Shown here: positions 24,017 through 39,296 of the stretch, one piece after another
Position numbering within the stretch: position 1 is the stretch's first letter
Layout of the letters: each line of letters starts with the position of its first letter
NCBI RefSeq assembly: GCF_949628265.1
Contig: NC_088789.1
Span: 34,341,883 to 34,405,882, forward strand
DNA: 64,000 bases
DNA from: Cloeon dipterum
Taxonomy: Eukaryota > Arthropoda > Insecta > Ephemeroptera > Baetidae
Reading direction: 5' to 3'
Notes under the pieces: model-generated
What the model was told of the DNA's origin: nothing
The model's input: only the letters and a program-made list of their open reading frames with translations
Database searches by the model: none
Translations under genes and position numbers: made by a program

Positions 24017-24196
24017 ATGGCGCTTGGTGCTGCCTCGATCAGAAGTCTGCGCGCATGCGTCATTCACAGAAAATCACTTGACTGCTGGGCCCCGAACACC
24101 CGAACCTGCTGCGGGCAAAAAGCTGCAATATTTCAGCGGATTTCGGCGGAATCCTCGACTACTCGCTCGTCTACCCGGCTTCTTAATAGAGAATGA
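24017..24196 (+). other. Upstream open frame overlapping the ribonuclease kappa start
   Basis: A 60-codon frame opens at AAGATGGCG, a strong start context. Its TGA stop overlaps the ribonuclease kappa ATG as ATGA (24193-24196). If the transcript starts before 24017, ribosomes reading this frame would end exactly on the main start. The transcription start is unknown, so this is a possibility rather than a gene call. Confidence 0.35.
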
Positions 24197-24618
24197 AGGT
24201 TTGCGGACCCAAGTGCTCGCTTTGCGGGCTGATCATCAGCGTGTGGGGCATCATCCAGCTGGTAGGCTTCTTCACCCCGTCCGCCTTTGTGTGTGTTTAT
24301 CGACTGACACCCCCGGTGTGATTTTTTTTGCAGTTGCTGATGGGCTTCTTCTACTACATCAAGAGCATCGCCCTGTCCGAGGACCTGTCCATCGACCACC
24401 ACAGCGTGCACACCGCCGAGGAATTCTACATGGCGGCCGACCGCAGCTATTCTCAGGTTCGACGAGCCTCCCTTAATTTGTTACCCCTTTGGCTTGACTT
24501 TAAATTCGCATTGCAGAACGCGTACAACTGCTGGATAGCGGCGTGCCTCTACCTCTTCACGCTGCTCTTCTCCGGACACCAGTTCTACATGAACAGCCGC
24601 TCCTCCCTGAGCATGTAA
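24193..24618 (+). CDS. RNASEK: Ribonuclease kappa (RNase K)
   Basis: Exons 24193-24261, 24334-24456 and 24517-24618 give 97 residues, the usual size for the family. The protein starts MKVCGPKCSLCG, has two membrane spans (roughly 12-35 and 66-88) and carries the conserved NCWIAACLYL stretch in the second. RNASEK is a small two-pass membrane protein reported as an endoribonuclease and as an accessory of the vacuolar proton pump, needed for endocytosis; those roles come from the family. Exon 2 ends on a weak donor (GTTCGA). It shares a divergent promoter region with PLEKHF. Confidence 0.9.
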
Positions 24619-24979
24619 ATAAACCGGACGAACGCATTTTCTTTCTTTCTTCTTTCTGTTGTTGCGAGTCAAATTATAATAATTACATTCCTCCTGGTCC
24701 GAACAACTTGTTGTGAGAGAACGCTGTTTTTCATTTTACTGTTGATCACGTTTTAAAAATATATAATATGATAATCTATTTCCAGTTGAGTTGCTTGCGT
24801 ACGTGAGACCATTCCATCTTACTGTAGCTAGCCCATTGTAAAAATTTACTAATTGTTAAGCTACGCTGTAAAATAATAGTGGGTGCACAAACCTGTATGA
24901 TATAATGATGTATTACCGCTGTACGATGTAAAATAATAACGGATTACAAAGATTAAAAAATTCGTTTTCATTTAAATTT

Positions 24980-24985
24980 AATAAA
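24980..24985 (+). terminator. Likely poly(A) signal of ribonuclease kappa
   Basis: AATAAA 362 bases after the stop. An earlier AATAAA overlaps the end of the stop codon itself (24618-24623) and is too close to serve well. The sequence between them is AT-rich 3' UTR without other features. Confidence 0.4.
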
Positions 24986-25011
24986 TAATTATTTATTACC
25001 ATCTTTTTAAG

Positions 25012-25258
25012 GATTCAGACAGTTTTTTGTTTTGAAAATATACTCCTGTTGAGGGTAGGCATGGGTGCACTGCTCGTAAGGGGCGTGGCGCGCCGCCATA
25101 ACGTATTCCCTCGGTTACGCCCCCCTCTTTGGCAACAGATTTCGGCTGTTTGGACTCCAAAAATTTCGGTTTCACGCAGATCAAAAAATCGGCCGTAAAA
25201 TTTAGTATTTTTTAATATCAAAACCAGGTTGAAGGAAACATCCCTTGTAGGGAAAATG
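25012..25258. mobile_element. Inverted-repeat element family C, half copy
   Basis: Matches the right half of the element at 17557-17885, including TCGGTTACGCCCCCCTCTTTGG and GGTTGAAGGAAACATCCC, but lacks the left arm. It abuts the family B element that starts at 25277. Confidence 0.45.
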
Positions 25259-25276
25259 ACGCGGGCAAGCAGCAGT

Positions 25277-25924
25277 CCTATGCTGGCTATGTAAAATGCC
25301 CTTGCGCGATCGCCTCAAAAAGCGCTCTCGCTTGGCAAAAAAAAATTTAACTGACACCAATGGAAAGCTGCAAATCTTCGTTCTAACATATGTCAGAACC
25401 AAAAATAAAATTTGAATAGATTTTGAGAAATCGGCGAATTCATTTCATGCTTTTTCGCGCGAGAAGGCAAGGTCTGGTCACGTGACGCGAGCGAGCGCGC
25501 TGATTGGCTACTGGTCGCGCCCACTTTTCATTCCAAACAACAACAAAACGGCTTGTAATTGCGGAACTTACGCATAAATCAACACACAATTTCAAATTTC
25601 TTTGTTGCAACAATGAATTCGACAGTGTTTGTTGAGCCTATGCGCAATTTCAACGGTACCAAGAATTTTTGTTGTGTTGTGATTGAAAAGTGGGCGTGAC
25701 CAGCGACCAATCAGCGCGCTCGCCGCGTCACGTGACCAATCATTCTCGCGAATTTTGCGCGAAAGCATTGAATGAACTCAAAGAATTCTCAAAACAAATT
25801 CAGTTTTCGTTTTTGGTTGCGACATTTATTACAGCTTCCCATTGTGCTGATGAAAGTAAGTCAGTGTTTTTTCGTTTTTTTTTTTCCCCAGCTTTGAGAG
25901 GGCATTTAACATGTCCGGCATAGG
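25277..25924. mobile_element. Inverted-repeat element family B, complete copy (MITE-like)
   Basis: About 650 bases with ends CCTATGCTGGCTATGTAAA and its near reverse complement TTAACATGTCCGGCATAGG. A second, internal hairpin is formed by GTGACGCGAGCGAGCGCGCTG and CGCGCTCGCCGCGTCACG. No coding frame, and no clear target duplication seen. Confidence 0.6.
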
Positions 25925-25976
25925 GCCATAAACCATCCCAGTAAAGGAAACGCAGTTCAGGTTTGATAAATCAACA

Positions 25977-25982
25977 TTTATT
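25977..25982 (-). terminator. Likely poly(A) signal of farnesyl diphosphate synthase
   Basis: AATAAA on the minus strand, 467 bases beyond the stop codon at 26449. The intervening 25983-26448 has no other gene and is best read as 3' UTR. Confidence 0.4.
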
Positions 25983-26448
25983 GCCAGTATAGAGCAAATT
26001 TATTGCAATATATATTCGTTTAATATAATATCTCTATATAAGACAGATTCACAAGTCCACAACCAACACCACAAGGTTACCGAGGATTATGCTCAAGAGT
26101 CGACATCAGATGCTCACGTTTCAATCACTTTATGTGTTTGATCTCACTATGGCTAGAGGCTGGAAAAATCGCAACATAAATGCCATGACAGATAATTTGA
26201 TTACACTCGAGTAATAAATAAAATATATTTACATTCACGATACGGTTAATATGCAGCTGCGGAAATAAAACAATGGAAAAGCTTTGCTAGCGACACCCGA
26301 AAAAATGCGTTCGTTCCTCAGTCTCGGAGATTTTTTGCTTTTCACTCTGTCTCAGACATGCAAAAAAGCATTGCAAAACAAAACAAAAGAAAGAGAAGTC
26401 CGGCAAGCGAGAACCAAAATTAAGAAACGGCAAGAGGCGGAAAGGAAA

Positions 26449-28783
26449 TTAGCTCTCACGGCGGTAAATCTTTTCCATGAACTTGAAGAAGAGGTCGTGC
26501 GGCAGACCGCGCGAAATCTGCTGGATGTGCGTGCTGATGATTTTGTAGCTGGATTCCTCGTAGGTGGCATACGTGTGGGGCAACCCTATGTCCTCGTACA
26601 GCTTCTTCACCTGCGCCACGTCCGTTGGGTTTTTCGAACCGTAACAAGACTGAAAATTGGGTTAAATTTAGGTTCCATTAGGGAATTAGATAATCCTAGA
26701 GATAGGGCTGGGATAAAGGTCAAAGCCACACACTAGACCCCCCTTCTCGAACTGGATGTGTGGTTTAAAAAATGTTTGAAACAGTTAATTTTGGTCTTAT
26801 AGGTCTAAATTGTTCTTAGTATGCTCTAGATAAGGCTAAATTTTGCAACTCCACACTTTGAAGGGGGACTGTGTGGGGAAGGGTCAGGGTGAAATAAGCG
26901 AAAAACATTAAAAACGTACTCAGGATACATTCTATTGGGTTGTTGAGTCGTATAGCCGCAGCATGTCACTTAAAAGTCATAAAACCACACTTGGCCCCCC
27001 TCCCGAACTGGAGTTACGGCTTAAAAATGGTCTCAAATGACCAAGAGTTCGACATAACGTCTGAAAAGTCCCAGAAAAACGTCACTGATCAATCAAAGAA
27101 GAGAGCTGTACTCTAATTGGCTGTTCGGAAAGGCGACAGCAGCGCCACACAGCGACAACCAGCTTAAATTCAAACAAAAAACCGCCAAAAATGTTTTTTT
27201 AACGTTTAAACCGATTTATACATCTCCCTATTGATTGGTGGTTCCGAAAATAAAATTCCAGGGCAACACATCCCGCATGTGAGGGGGGACCAAGTGTGGT
27301 GCGCCTTTTTACATCATTTTACTGACCTCCATGGCCTTCCTCTGCTCTGGTGTGCACCTCTGGAGCGCCACGACCGACAGCCAGGTGCACTTTCCGTCCT
27401 CGATGTCCGTTCCCACCTTTCCGGTCACTTCAGGGTCTCCGAAGCAGTCCAGGTAGTCATCCTATTACATTTTCATAAACCCTGAATGTCCTCAGATTAA
27501 GAAATAATTACCTGGACTTGGAAGAACTGTCCCATTTCGAGCAGAATCGTCTTAGCTTGACGGTGCAACTCAGGGTCGCGAACTCCAGCCTGAAAACAGA
27601 AACTCTCAGGGTCCTCAGGGTGATTTTTTAAGGAACTGTCCTACCATGTACATGGCGAGGGCGACGGGCAGCTGGAAGGAGTAGTAGGCAGTCTTGTACT
27701 TGACGATCGTGTTGTACCGCTTCATCGAGAACTTCTCCAGCTCGGGTTTTCGGCCAAATTGACACGAATGCAGGTCCAGGTTCTGGCCTATGGTTGTCTT
27801 GAGCGCCACCTGGACGTAAATTCAGGGTAAGGAACTTGTTTTGGTCGGAATTATTCAAAACTGACGTCGTGGAAGAGTTCGAGGAGGTCGACGTAGTAGG
27901 GTTTGTCCCGGAAATGCATCCTGAGCAGCTGGTAGATGCCGCTTTCGAGCAGGATGCCGTCGTTGATGGCCGCCACGCCCAGGTTGTTCTTGCGGTACCA
28001 GCAGGGCCGGCCTCGTCGCGTCTCCGAGCCGTCCATCACGTCGTCCATCACCAGGAAGAACGCCTGGAACTGATTATTACGGAAATTAAATTGAATAAAA
28101 TTTTTAAAATGGAAAATTCACCATTTCGATGCACCAGCCGAGCATCTGGGCGAGCCGGATGTTCTCCGGAGTCAAATCCTCCGGCTTGGCCAGCATCTTG
28201 TACGCGAACACGAGGGCCAGGCCGCGGTTTTTCTTCCCTCCTGGCACGTTGTATTGCAGAACCTTAATTTAAAATCAAAATTGTAAAATTTCATTCAAAA
28301 AAATTAATTTTCGGGCGACCTTGGCGAACCACTTGGTGGCGTCAGGGACGTCCTGGTGGCGGCCGGCGTCGGTCAGGTCCCTGACCAAATCCGGAAAGAC
28401 CGCCATGAACTCGCGGCTTTCCTCTCTGCTGGTGACGGTGCCCGTGGCTGCTGCTGGAACCACCACAGGGTGGTTGTGCGTCGAGAGAGATCTGAAACGA
28501 CGAGAATGACCTCCGCGTCAGTGTCGTCCTCCTTAAATACACAATTTCTAACAACAAATCTGCATTCAAACCACCGGAATTTGAATGAGAAAAGAACAGG
28601 CACGTCCGGTGGAGCGAATCTGCATGAGAAGAGCTCTCAGGGTCACCTCGGGTGACGACGGTTCGCCTGCAAAGTGTTGTCGCCGGGTGCCTGCACCGAC
28701 GCCGACACGCAAAAGCGGCGCCGCAGCTCGGGCCCGCACGTCTCCGCCACGCCTTTGGCGCTCCTCCGCAGAAGGGACAGCAT
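26449..28783 (-). CDS. FDPS: Farnesyl diphosphate synthase with mitochondrial-type leader
   Basis: Eight exons, read downward: 28783-28647, 28491-28320, 28262-28122, 28069-27866, 27809-27645, 27589-27512, 27461-27327 and 26649-26449, giving 410 residues. The enzyme joins isopentenyl diphosphate to dimethylallyl and geranyl diphosphate to make farnesyl diphosphate, feeding juvenile hormone, dolichol, ubiquinone and protein prenylation in arthropods. The first Asp-rich motif is DDVMD (159-163), preceded by Phe154-Phe155, which set C15 product length in this family. The second is DDYLD (300-304). The first 35-45 residues are Arg-rich and nearly free of acids ([11 protein letters not shown]), as in a mitochondrial presequence. 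In-frame upstream ATGs exist up to 29035, so the start is inferred. It is divergent from the PP2A gene. Confidence 0.92.
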
Positions 28784-29626
28784 CTCGATCAGATCAGGGT
28801 TGAAATTCTTGCTTCCCTGCGGCTGCTGACGTGATTTTTCGCACGCCTCGCTCGCTCGGGGGTGTGTGTGTGTTACTGTTTTTCTCACTCGTCCTATTGA
28901 CCTTGTGGCGCTGCAGGTCAAGAATGGCCGCCATTCGATCATTCGATGCTCTTGATAGTGCCGGTTATTCAGAATTTTAAATGGCGCCTGTTCTTGTTCT
29001 CTGAGACGTAGTTTCACGTTATGCGTCTTAGCCAATCGGAGACGAGCTACACGGATGGAATCTCGCGAGGATGAGCACCGTTGTTCAGAGGCCTATCCTT
29101 AATTTGCGGTCTGCTCGGCAGGTAAACTACGCGTGACGTGTCTGAACCTGCTTACTGACCGACGCTGAACTTCCGCTTGATGAGAATTTCATAAAATAAT
29201 GAGAATTAAATCAAACAATTTTTGTCTCTTTTTCAATTTCAGTTAAATTACGCCGAATTCGCTAATGACTCCATTCATAATCATGATAATCATAAAGAAT
29301 TATTGCGAACGTCCAGGTTCCCGCCAAAAGTAATCAAAACTCATGCAGCGCCATTGCCGGATTGCACCTACCGCCAGTGCTGCCACCATCAGCAACTTGG
29401 CAACACCGTCTGTATCTGTATTGTGTACTGAACGATTTCGGCAAAGTGACGTCCGTTGTTGCATCGGCAATTTGGTCGCTTTTTCCTCGACTCGTGACTT
29501 GCGAGGCTCCCGAGAGCGGATTCGGACAGTTTGCCTGGATAGTCGAGTGGTCGGCGAGCGAAAGCGGCGCCGAGTTCCCTGTGAAAAGCGAGAAACAGCG
29601 CACACGGCACAAAGCAGCGGTTCAAA
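28784..29626. promoter_or_regulatory. Divergent spacer, farnesyl diphosphate synthase and PP2A subunit A
   Basis: About 840 bases between the two starts. It contains a short GT-rich run near 28860 and GGCCGCCATTC near 28927, resembling a YY1/Pho-type site. No TATA box is evident, and nothing else recognisable is present. Confidence 0.35.
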
Positions 29627-33504
<3,878 letters not shown>

Positions 33505-33770
33505 GACGAAGATGACTTTCCTTTTTCACCGAGAAATATTTAAGATAAGCTAAAATTATCACTCACTCACACACACCCACTCGTAAGAGAAGCTTCGCCC
33601 CCGTACTCGAGAGTAAGTTTGTGTTGCGATCGTGTAAAAGTGGAAGAAGATTTAACTAATTATTGAACCTGACCCAAACGTTTAGATTATTCTTGTAAAT
33701 GTTACGTTTTCTCTTGGAGAGTAAAAGTTTTGTTGTTCGCAAGTGTAAATATACATTATGGTAACGTAAT

Positions 33771-33776
33771 AATAAA
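33771..33776 (+). terminator. Poly(A) signal of PP2A subunit A
   Basis: AATAAA 267 bases after the stop codon, in AT-rich 3' UTR without other features. Confidence 0.5.
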
Positions 33777-33860
33777 ACTAAATGATTATACGCTAATATG
33801 TCTTTTCGGCGCTGTTTCAATTTACTTTGTCCTATAATTTCAAAAAAGTCTGACGAAAAA

Positions 33861-34540
33861 CTGCTTGCCCTATGCCGGCCATGTTAAATGGCCTTACGCA
33901 ATCGCCTCTCGGAGCTCTCTCAATTGGCAATGAAATATGTTAATTAGTACCAATCGAAAGCTGAAGATTCGCACTCTAACACATATCAAAACCAAACTCG
34001 AAAACAGAATTCGTTTTGAGAATTCTACGAGTTCATTTCATGCTGTTGCGCAAAATTCGAAAGGATTTTCTGATGCGTAATGAAGGCGAGCGCGCTGATT
34101 GGTTGCTGATGGTCGCGCCCACTTTCACTCAACACAACAAAAATTCTTGGTAGCAATTAAATTGTGCTTAAATCATAACAAACTCAATTTTCCTTATTGT
34201 TGTTGTTGAAAGAAGAACAATTAATAATTTAACAGTCACAATAATTGTGATGTTAGTGGCGATTTTCAACGCTACCAAGAATTTTTGTTAGAAAGTGGGC
34301 GTGACCAGCAACCAATCAGCGCGCTCGCTCGCGTCAAGTGACTTTTGCGAAATTTGTGCGAGCAAGGAATTTGCTGAATTCTCAAAATCGGTTCATTTAA
34401 CGTGTTTGGTTCTAACATTTATTACATTGCCAATCTTCAGCATCTCTTTGGTACCGATATAATTATTTTTTGGCCAGCGAGAGCACTTCAAGAGGCAATC
34501 AGACCAAGGCATTTTAACATGGCCAGCATAGGAAAAGCAG
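33861..34540. mobile_element. Inverted-repeat element family B, longest copy (MITE-like)
   Basis: About 680 bases. The left end CTGCTTGCCCTATGCCGGCC pairs with the right end GGCCAGCATAGGAAAAGCAG. The internal hairpin CTTGGTAGCAATTAAATTG ... GCTACCAAGAATTTTTG is also present. No coding frame. It lies between the convergent PP2A and TMEM209 genes. Confidence 0.6.
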
Positions 34541-34727
34541 CGTAATTATGTTTATATTCACTTTTCAATAAATAAATCATCAATTAGGGATTTTACTTGA
34601 TGCTGTAAATATGAAGAAATTATTTCTCTCGTAAGAAATCAATTTACTTTATATATTTGACACACAATTTTATACAAATTATCAGGAGATGTGCATTATC
34701 GACATTAATACAAAAGAAAAGTTGAAA

Positions 34728-36980
34728 TCAGGCGTCTTCGAGCACCCAGAGAATATTGAGGCCTGAAGGACCGAGGCTGACCCTGCCCAGCATGCCGCCC
34801 TCCTCGGCCTTCAACTTGTGTAAGAACAGCAGCAGGGTGTGCAGCAAATTGTTCCGGCCCTGTTGAAAAATCGCAGAAAAATTAATAAATAATTCTTTGA
34901 TTAAATTTTCATTCACCTTTGGGAGTTCGAAGATGGTGCCCTTCCATATGAGCACAAAGTGGGGCGGAGCGGCGGTGAGCTGGTGAATGAGCACGTCGTT
35001 GGCGCCAGGCTTTGGTTTGTCGGCGGCCCTGCTCAGGTGCACGGCCGAGAAGGGCCGCGGGTCCGTCCGGTGCCGCATCGGGGGCAGCTGCAGGTCCAGG
35101 TACACGGCCAGCAGGTGCAGCACGATCTGGCCACGCCCACATTTTCGGATTTTAATCAATTTTTAGCAAGAGTCGGCTCGAATGTACCTGAGTATCAGTT
35201 GGAAGGGTGTCATCCCAGGGTTTTCCGTTGAAGGTGCTGCCAGCATTCCACCGGAAGTCACTCATGCAGCCACCGTGCGCCAGTTCTACACAAAATAGCC
35301 TTGTAATTGAGAAAACACCCTGAGAAAAATACCTTTGAGCCGGTGCAGCAGGTAAGGCTGATGCGGCGTGAGTTCGAGGAAGGGCAGCAGCGTGGCCAGG
35401 TTGGGCACGTAGGCGGCAACCTGTTGCGTCTGGCTGATGCGCTTCAGCTTGTCCAGGGGGGCGTGGCCGACGCGTTCCTCGCCCGCGCCAAGGGTCGTCA
35501 GGGCCTTGTTCGTGGCCTCCACCTCTCGCAGTACGGGCACCAACACCGTCGCCGTCACCCACTGCAAACAGAGGCCATTTAGGAGACAAATTTCCCCTCA
35601 ATTTCTCAGTACCTGACGCAGGTTTTTGTTGCACTGCGAAAGGTGCTGCTGTCCGAAGCCCTCCTTCTGCCAGAATTTGTCCGTGACGGCCTGCATGTCG
35701 ACGCCAGGAAGGCTGTCTATGCCAGGACTGCCGCTCGTGTTCAGGGTCGGCGCTAAAAGCACGAAAACGTGGTCAGATTTGCTTTCAAGAATAGTAGGGG
35801 AGGGGAAAACGAACCTGGAGTACTGCTCGACAGGTGGTATGCCATGTTTGCTGGCAAAACCAGGTCAGGGCTCACGGAATTCACCTGGCTGTTCCACAAG
35901 AGGCTCAGGTTCGGCGGCGAAGAGTTCAGCGGACCTGAGAGAGGGGAAAAGATTCTCAGGGTGTAAGATTTATGCGAATAATTAACTAAAAGATGAGCAA
36001 AAAATTAAAATAGCTGATTTTAAGAACATATTTTCAAGGGTTAAGGGGAATTTTGGAGGTTTCCCCTCCAGGTCTTTAACCAAATCATTTAATTTTAAAA
36101 GAAAACTCAATTTTAAAACTCACTGTTGGTGTTCTTGGCCGCATTTTGCTGTTCGAGCCGTTCGAGTTTGTCCATGTACCTGATGAGCGAGGGTTCGTCG
36201 ACGACAGGTTCGTCAGGGTCGCAGTGGAGGGGCGTGGGGCAGTCCTCCCCGCCCGGACTGAGCAGCCAGGACGACGACAGCGACGAGTTGACGGACGCCG
36301 CCCAGGACACGTTCGCACTCGCTTAGATTTTCAAATAAAATTCAGGGTTTCTAAAATTTACAACCCATACCGGGAGTGCTTTTTTTGGACAGCAGGGACA
36401 GGCTGAGCCAGCTGGTGGCGGACGCGTCCGCCGCGGAGGCACTCACGTCCGGCTTCTTGGCCTTCGGCTCCTCGACCACCGTCGAAAACAGAGGGTCTAA
36501 GGTTTAATTTGGTTATATTTAAATAAAAATGAGCGATTGTTAATATCTACCATCGGGGTGGATGCAGAGGAGTTGTTTCTGTTCGGGCGTCAGCTGCGGC
36601 GCCTTGTAGGTGAGGAGGATGTGGAAGTAGACGTACAGGTGGTAGGCCATGTTCAAAGACAGCATCAGCAAGGCGCCCATTTCGGCGCATTGCACCCATT
36701 TCGGCCGACCCGCGCAGTTCTCGAATCTGAAATCAATTTTAGGATTATAAAATACCTCGAGAATAAATTAAAAATTTAGGTACAGGTCGTAAAGGAAGAA
36801 GATGAGGACGCCGAAGTTGAAAATGCCCCAGCTTTCGGCGTATCTGGCTTGTCTGGTCTGCTGCTGCACCCAATTGAACTTGTCCACGTAGTCCCCGGCG
36901 GCCGGCTTCGGCTCCACAACACGGCTCGTCGGCGTCGAGGTCGCCGCCGGAGCCGACAGCAACGGCGTCATCGCCGCCAT
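34728..36980 (-). CDS. TMEM209: TMEM209 homolog (nuclear-envelope membrane protein)
   Basis: Ten exons, read downward: 36980-36784, 36726-36551, 36496-36371, 36321-36124, 35934-35815, 35752-35613, 35561-35333, 35285-35188, 35126-34917 and 34859-34728, giving 541 residues (human 561). Two membrane spans lie near the N-terminus ([16 protein letters not shown] and [18 protein letters not shown]). A Ser-rich disordered middle follows, then the conserved C-terminal domain with [31 protein letters not shown] and the end [17 protein letters not shown]. In mammals the protein sits in the nuclear envelope and interacts with the pore protein NUP205; that role is from the family. All phases match. It is convergent with PP2A subunit A. 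Confidence 0.93.
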
Positions 36981-37792
36981 CGCCTCTCGAAGCGGTCCGC
37001 AAGCTCGAATTCGGGGTTTCTGGCCGAAACTGGCCGAAAATCGGACTAAATTCGGGTTGCAAGCAGGGCAGTTCGCTGGCCGGTCCTATCTTTTTCCGTG
37101 AGGTAAACAAATTTGAATTTCCCGCCAATATCTGCAGCTGGATACTTACGTTCGCGTCAAGAACGGTATAAACCGGTATTATGAGATTCAAAAATTCTCA
37201 TGGAAAGGATTTTAACGAATATAAATTGAATGAATATAATAAATTTGAAAATAAATTTAATATTTGAAATGAAACAATGGTCCAATTTGCTATGAAAACG
37301 TTAAAATGCACATTTTTGAGTAAAAATAACCGGTATTTTTAGCCTCTGCATATCGGTACCGTCAGTTTTCATTCATCCAATCAAAAAACAGCCCGCCTTT
37401 TGACGATGAGTGGCAAGGCTCCCCTTCATACACTCTACTCTACACTACACTGCTCACTGCTGTTCAATGTTTTTTACTTAGATTTTTTGGCATATTTGCA
37501 TCTGTGCTGGATCGCCGCTTGCTGCATTTCACGAAATCTGATCTTCATGGAGGTGAGTACTTGAGCAGGAATATGGCGTCTTATCGCCTTGATTTTATGC
37601 AATGTTGGGCTGAAATTGGGTAAAAATGTGGAGTAGACACTGATTTTAATATTTCAACCACAATTTAGTAGCCTTATGATAATAGATTTTCGTCCTTTTG
37701 ATAAACTTGACTTTGATTTGCACTCCTGGAAGCTGATTGTGAAATATTCGAATCCCAAGCAAAAGAAAACTAAAAAATTCAAACCCCGCGGT

Positions 37793-37806
37793 GTTGCCAT
37801 GGCAAC
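37793..37806 (+). promoter_or_regulatory. RFX X-box GTTGCCATGGCAAC, Tctex copy B
   Basis: A textbook palindromic RFX X-box, 166 bases upstream of the copy B start. Its sequence differs from the copy A X-box at the inner base pair on each side, yet both keep the palindrome. This fits maintained function rather than simple descent. Between TMEM209 and this site (36981-37792) I see no gene. Confidence 0.8.
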
Positions 37807-37972
37807 CATTTATTTTATTATTATTTACTCTCTCCGTTTCTCTTTCTCATCATCAAGTGTGTTTCCCAGCGTGAGTTCTTTGTTTCGGTATTTCTCGCGC
37901 TCATTGGTGAGAAAATTGGGGTGTTATTATTTTATTATTTGTCGCCTGGGCAACAAAACAAGAAAAAATAGA

Positions 37973-38415
37973 ATGAATTTATACCAGAAGATGGCTTTGA
38001 AGAACAAGGCGTGCAACACGTACCATTTGGAGTCACCGAAGCCTTTCCGTCCGTGCGAGATCAAAAGGCTGGTCGACGAGCTGCTCGAGCAAACCTTCAG
38101 CGCCGAACCTTTTCCTCCGAACGCCCTGCCAGGGCTCGCCCAGCGCCTCGCCACACAACTCAGGGAGAAAATCCTCGAGTTCGACTTTCAAAGGTAAGAA
38201 AATTTTAATTTAAAAAATGGAAGTGATTTATTTTTGCTGGTATCGAAAGGTACAAGTTCGTGGTGGTGGTGCACACGATGGACAAAATGAACCAGGGGGT
38301 GAGCATCGAGAGCCGGCCGCTGTGGGACTGCGAGCGCGACAACCACGTCACCGCCACCTACCAGACAAAACAGCTTGTGGCCGTCGCAACAGTCTTCGCA
38401 GTCTATTATGACTGA
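37973..38415 (+). CDS. Tctex-type dynein light chain, copy B (best preserved)
   Basis: Exons 37973-38193 and 38250-38415 encode 128 residues from MNLYQK, or 122 from MALKNK at 37991. The splice sites are good (AAAG/GTAAG, 56-base intron). The Tctex1 fold is seen in EFDFQRYKFVVVV, SRPLWDCERDNH and the C-terminal VAVATVFAVYYD. Such light chains bind dynein intermediate chains; similarity to DYNLT2B suggests the intraflagellar-transport dynein. Homologous sequence continues upstream through the X-box, so promoter and gene were duplicated together as DNA, not by retroposition. It differs from A and C at LESP versus LESA. AATAAA lies at 38556-38561. It faces the 40.2 kb receptor. Confidence 0.82.
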
Positions 38416-38555
38416 TTTTTTTATTTCCTCAACTGTGGTCCATTGGAATAATTATGAGACTTAAGACACAGTATTTATTTTGCCTGTGAGCAGGCAGAAT
38501 TGTGCAGAATAAGAAATGCGCCTTGCAAGATATTTGAATGCATCTTCTAAACTCA

Positions 38556-38561
38556 AATAAA
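38556..38561 (+). terminator. Poly(A) signal of Tctex copy B
   Basis: AATAAA 141 bases after the stop, within a block conserved at copies A and C. Beyond it, 38562-39030 is AT-rich sequence also present at 43157-43640, with no gene. Confidence 0.55.
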
Positions 38562-39296
38562 GTCCAATCTGTCCAAAAATTAGGAAATTTTGAAAATTAG
38601 AAACTGATTGACTAATTGATATCTTTATTAATTACTTTAATTATGATCCTTGAATTTTCTGAATTTATCAAGTGGAAAAGCAGGAATTAAATACAGCATT
38701 TTAAGTTTAAAATTGGGAATAATAATGTGGTTTATTTAAAATCAAAGTGAACATTTTATAGTTAGTGATTAAGGGTAAAAATATCAAAAGGCTTTTTTTC
38801 TAGCACGTTAATTATTAAAACGCAGACAAGACGAAAATTCCATTAATTTATAATTTTTTCATTGTGGCGGCGTCATGCAATGCGGTCCATCTGGCGACTA
38901 TCTCGAGCGTTTACTTGAACAAGCGGTGTTGCTTTAAATTTGGTCCAGCGTTTTTCTCCAATTCAGCTTTAGTGATGTGTTCGACAAGCCACTCTCGGGT
39001 GAATCAATATCAGTCTCATGCTCTCTATTTATTGTCCTGCAAAACAAATTCTTGCATGAATATTCAATTAAAACGCACTCTCATATGCATCGACTATACT
39101 GCATTAATTTTGGTTTGCATGATAAAAATGTGTAAATGTCTGTATTAATAACTGCGCTGCCTTATGCAGCTTTATAATTATAAGCACTAGCCGATAATTC
39201 TTCGGAATATTCCAAAGTTTTTACTATACTTTTTTTAAAATAAAATAATTTTTTCTATATTAGGCAATTTTAAATTAAAATAAGCTATCAACTTAC

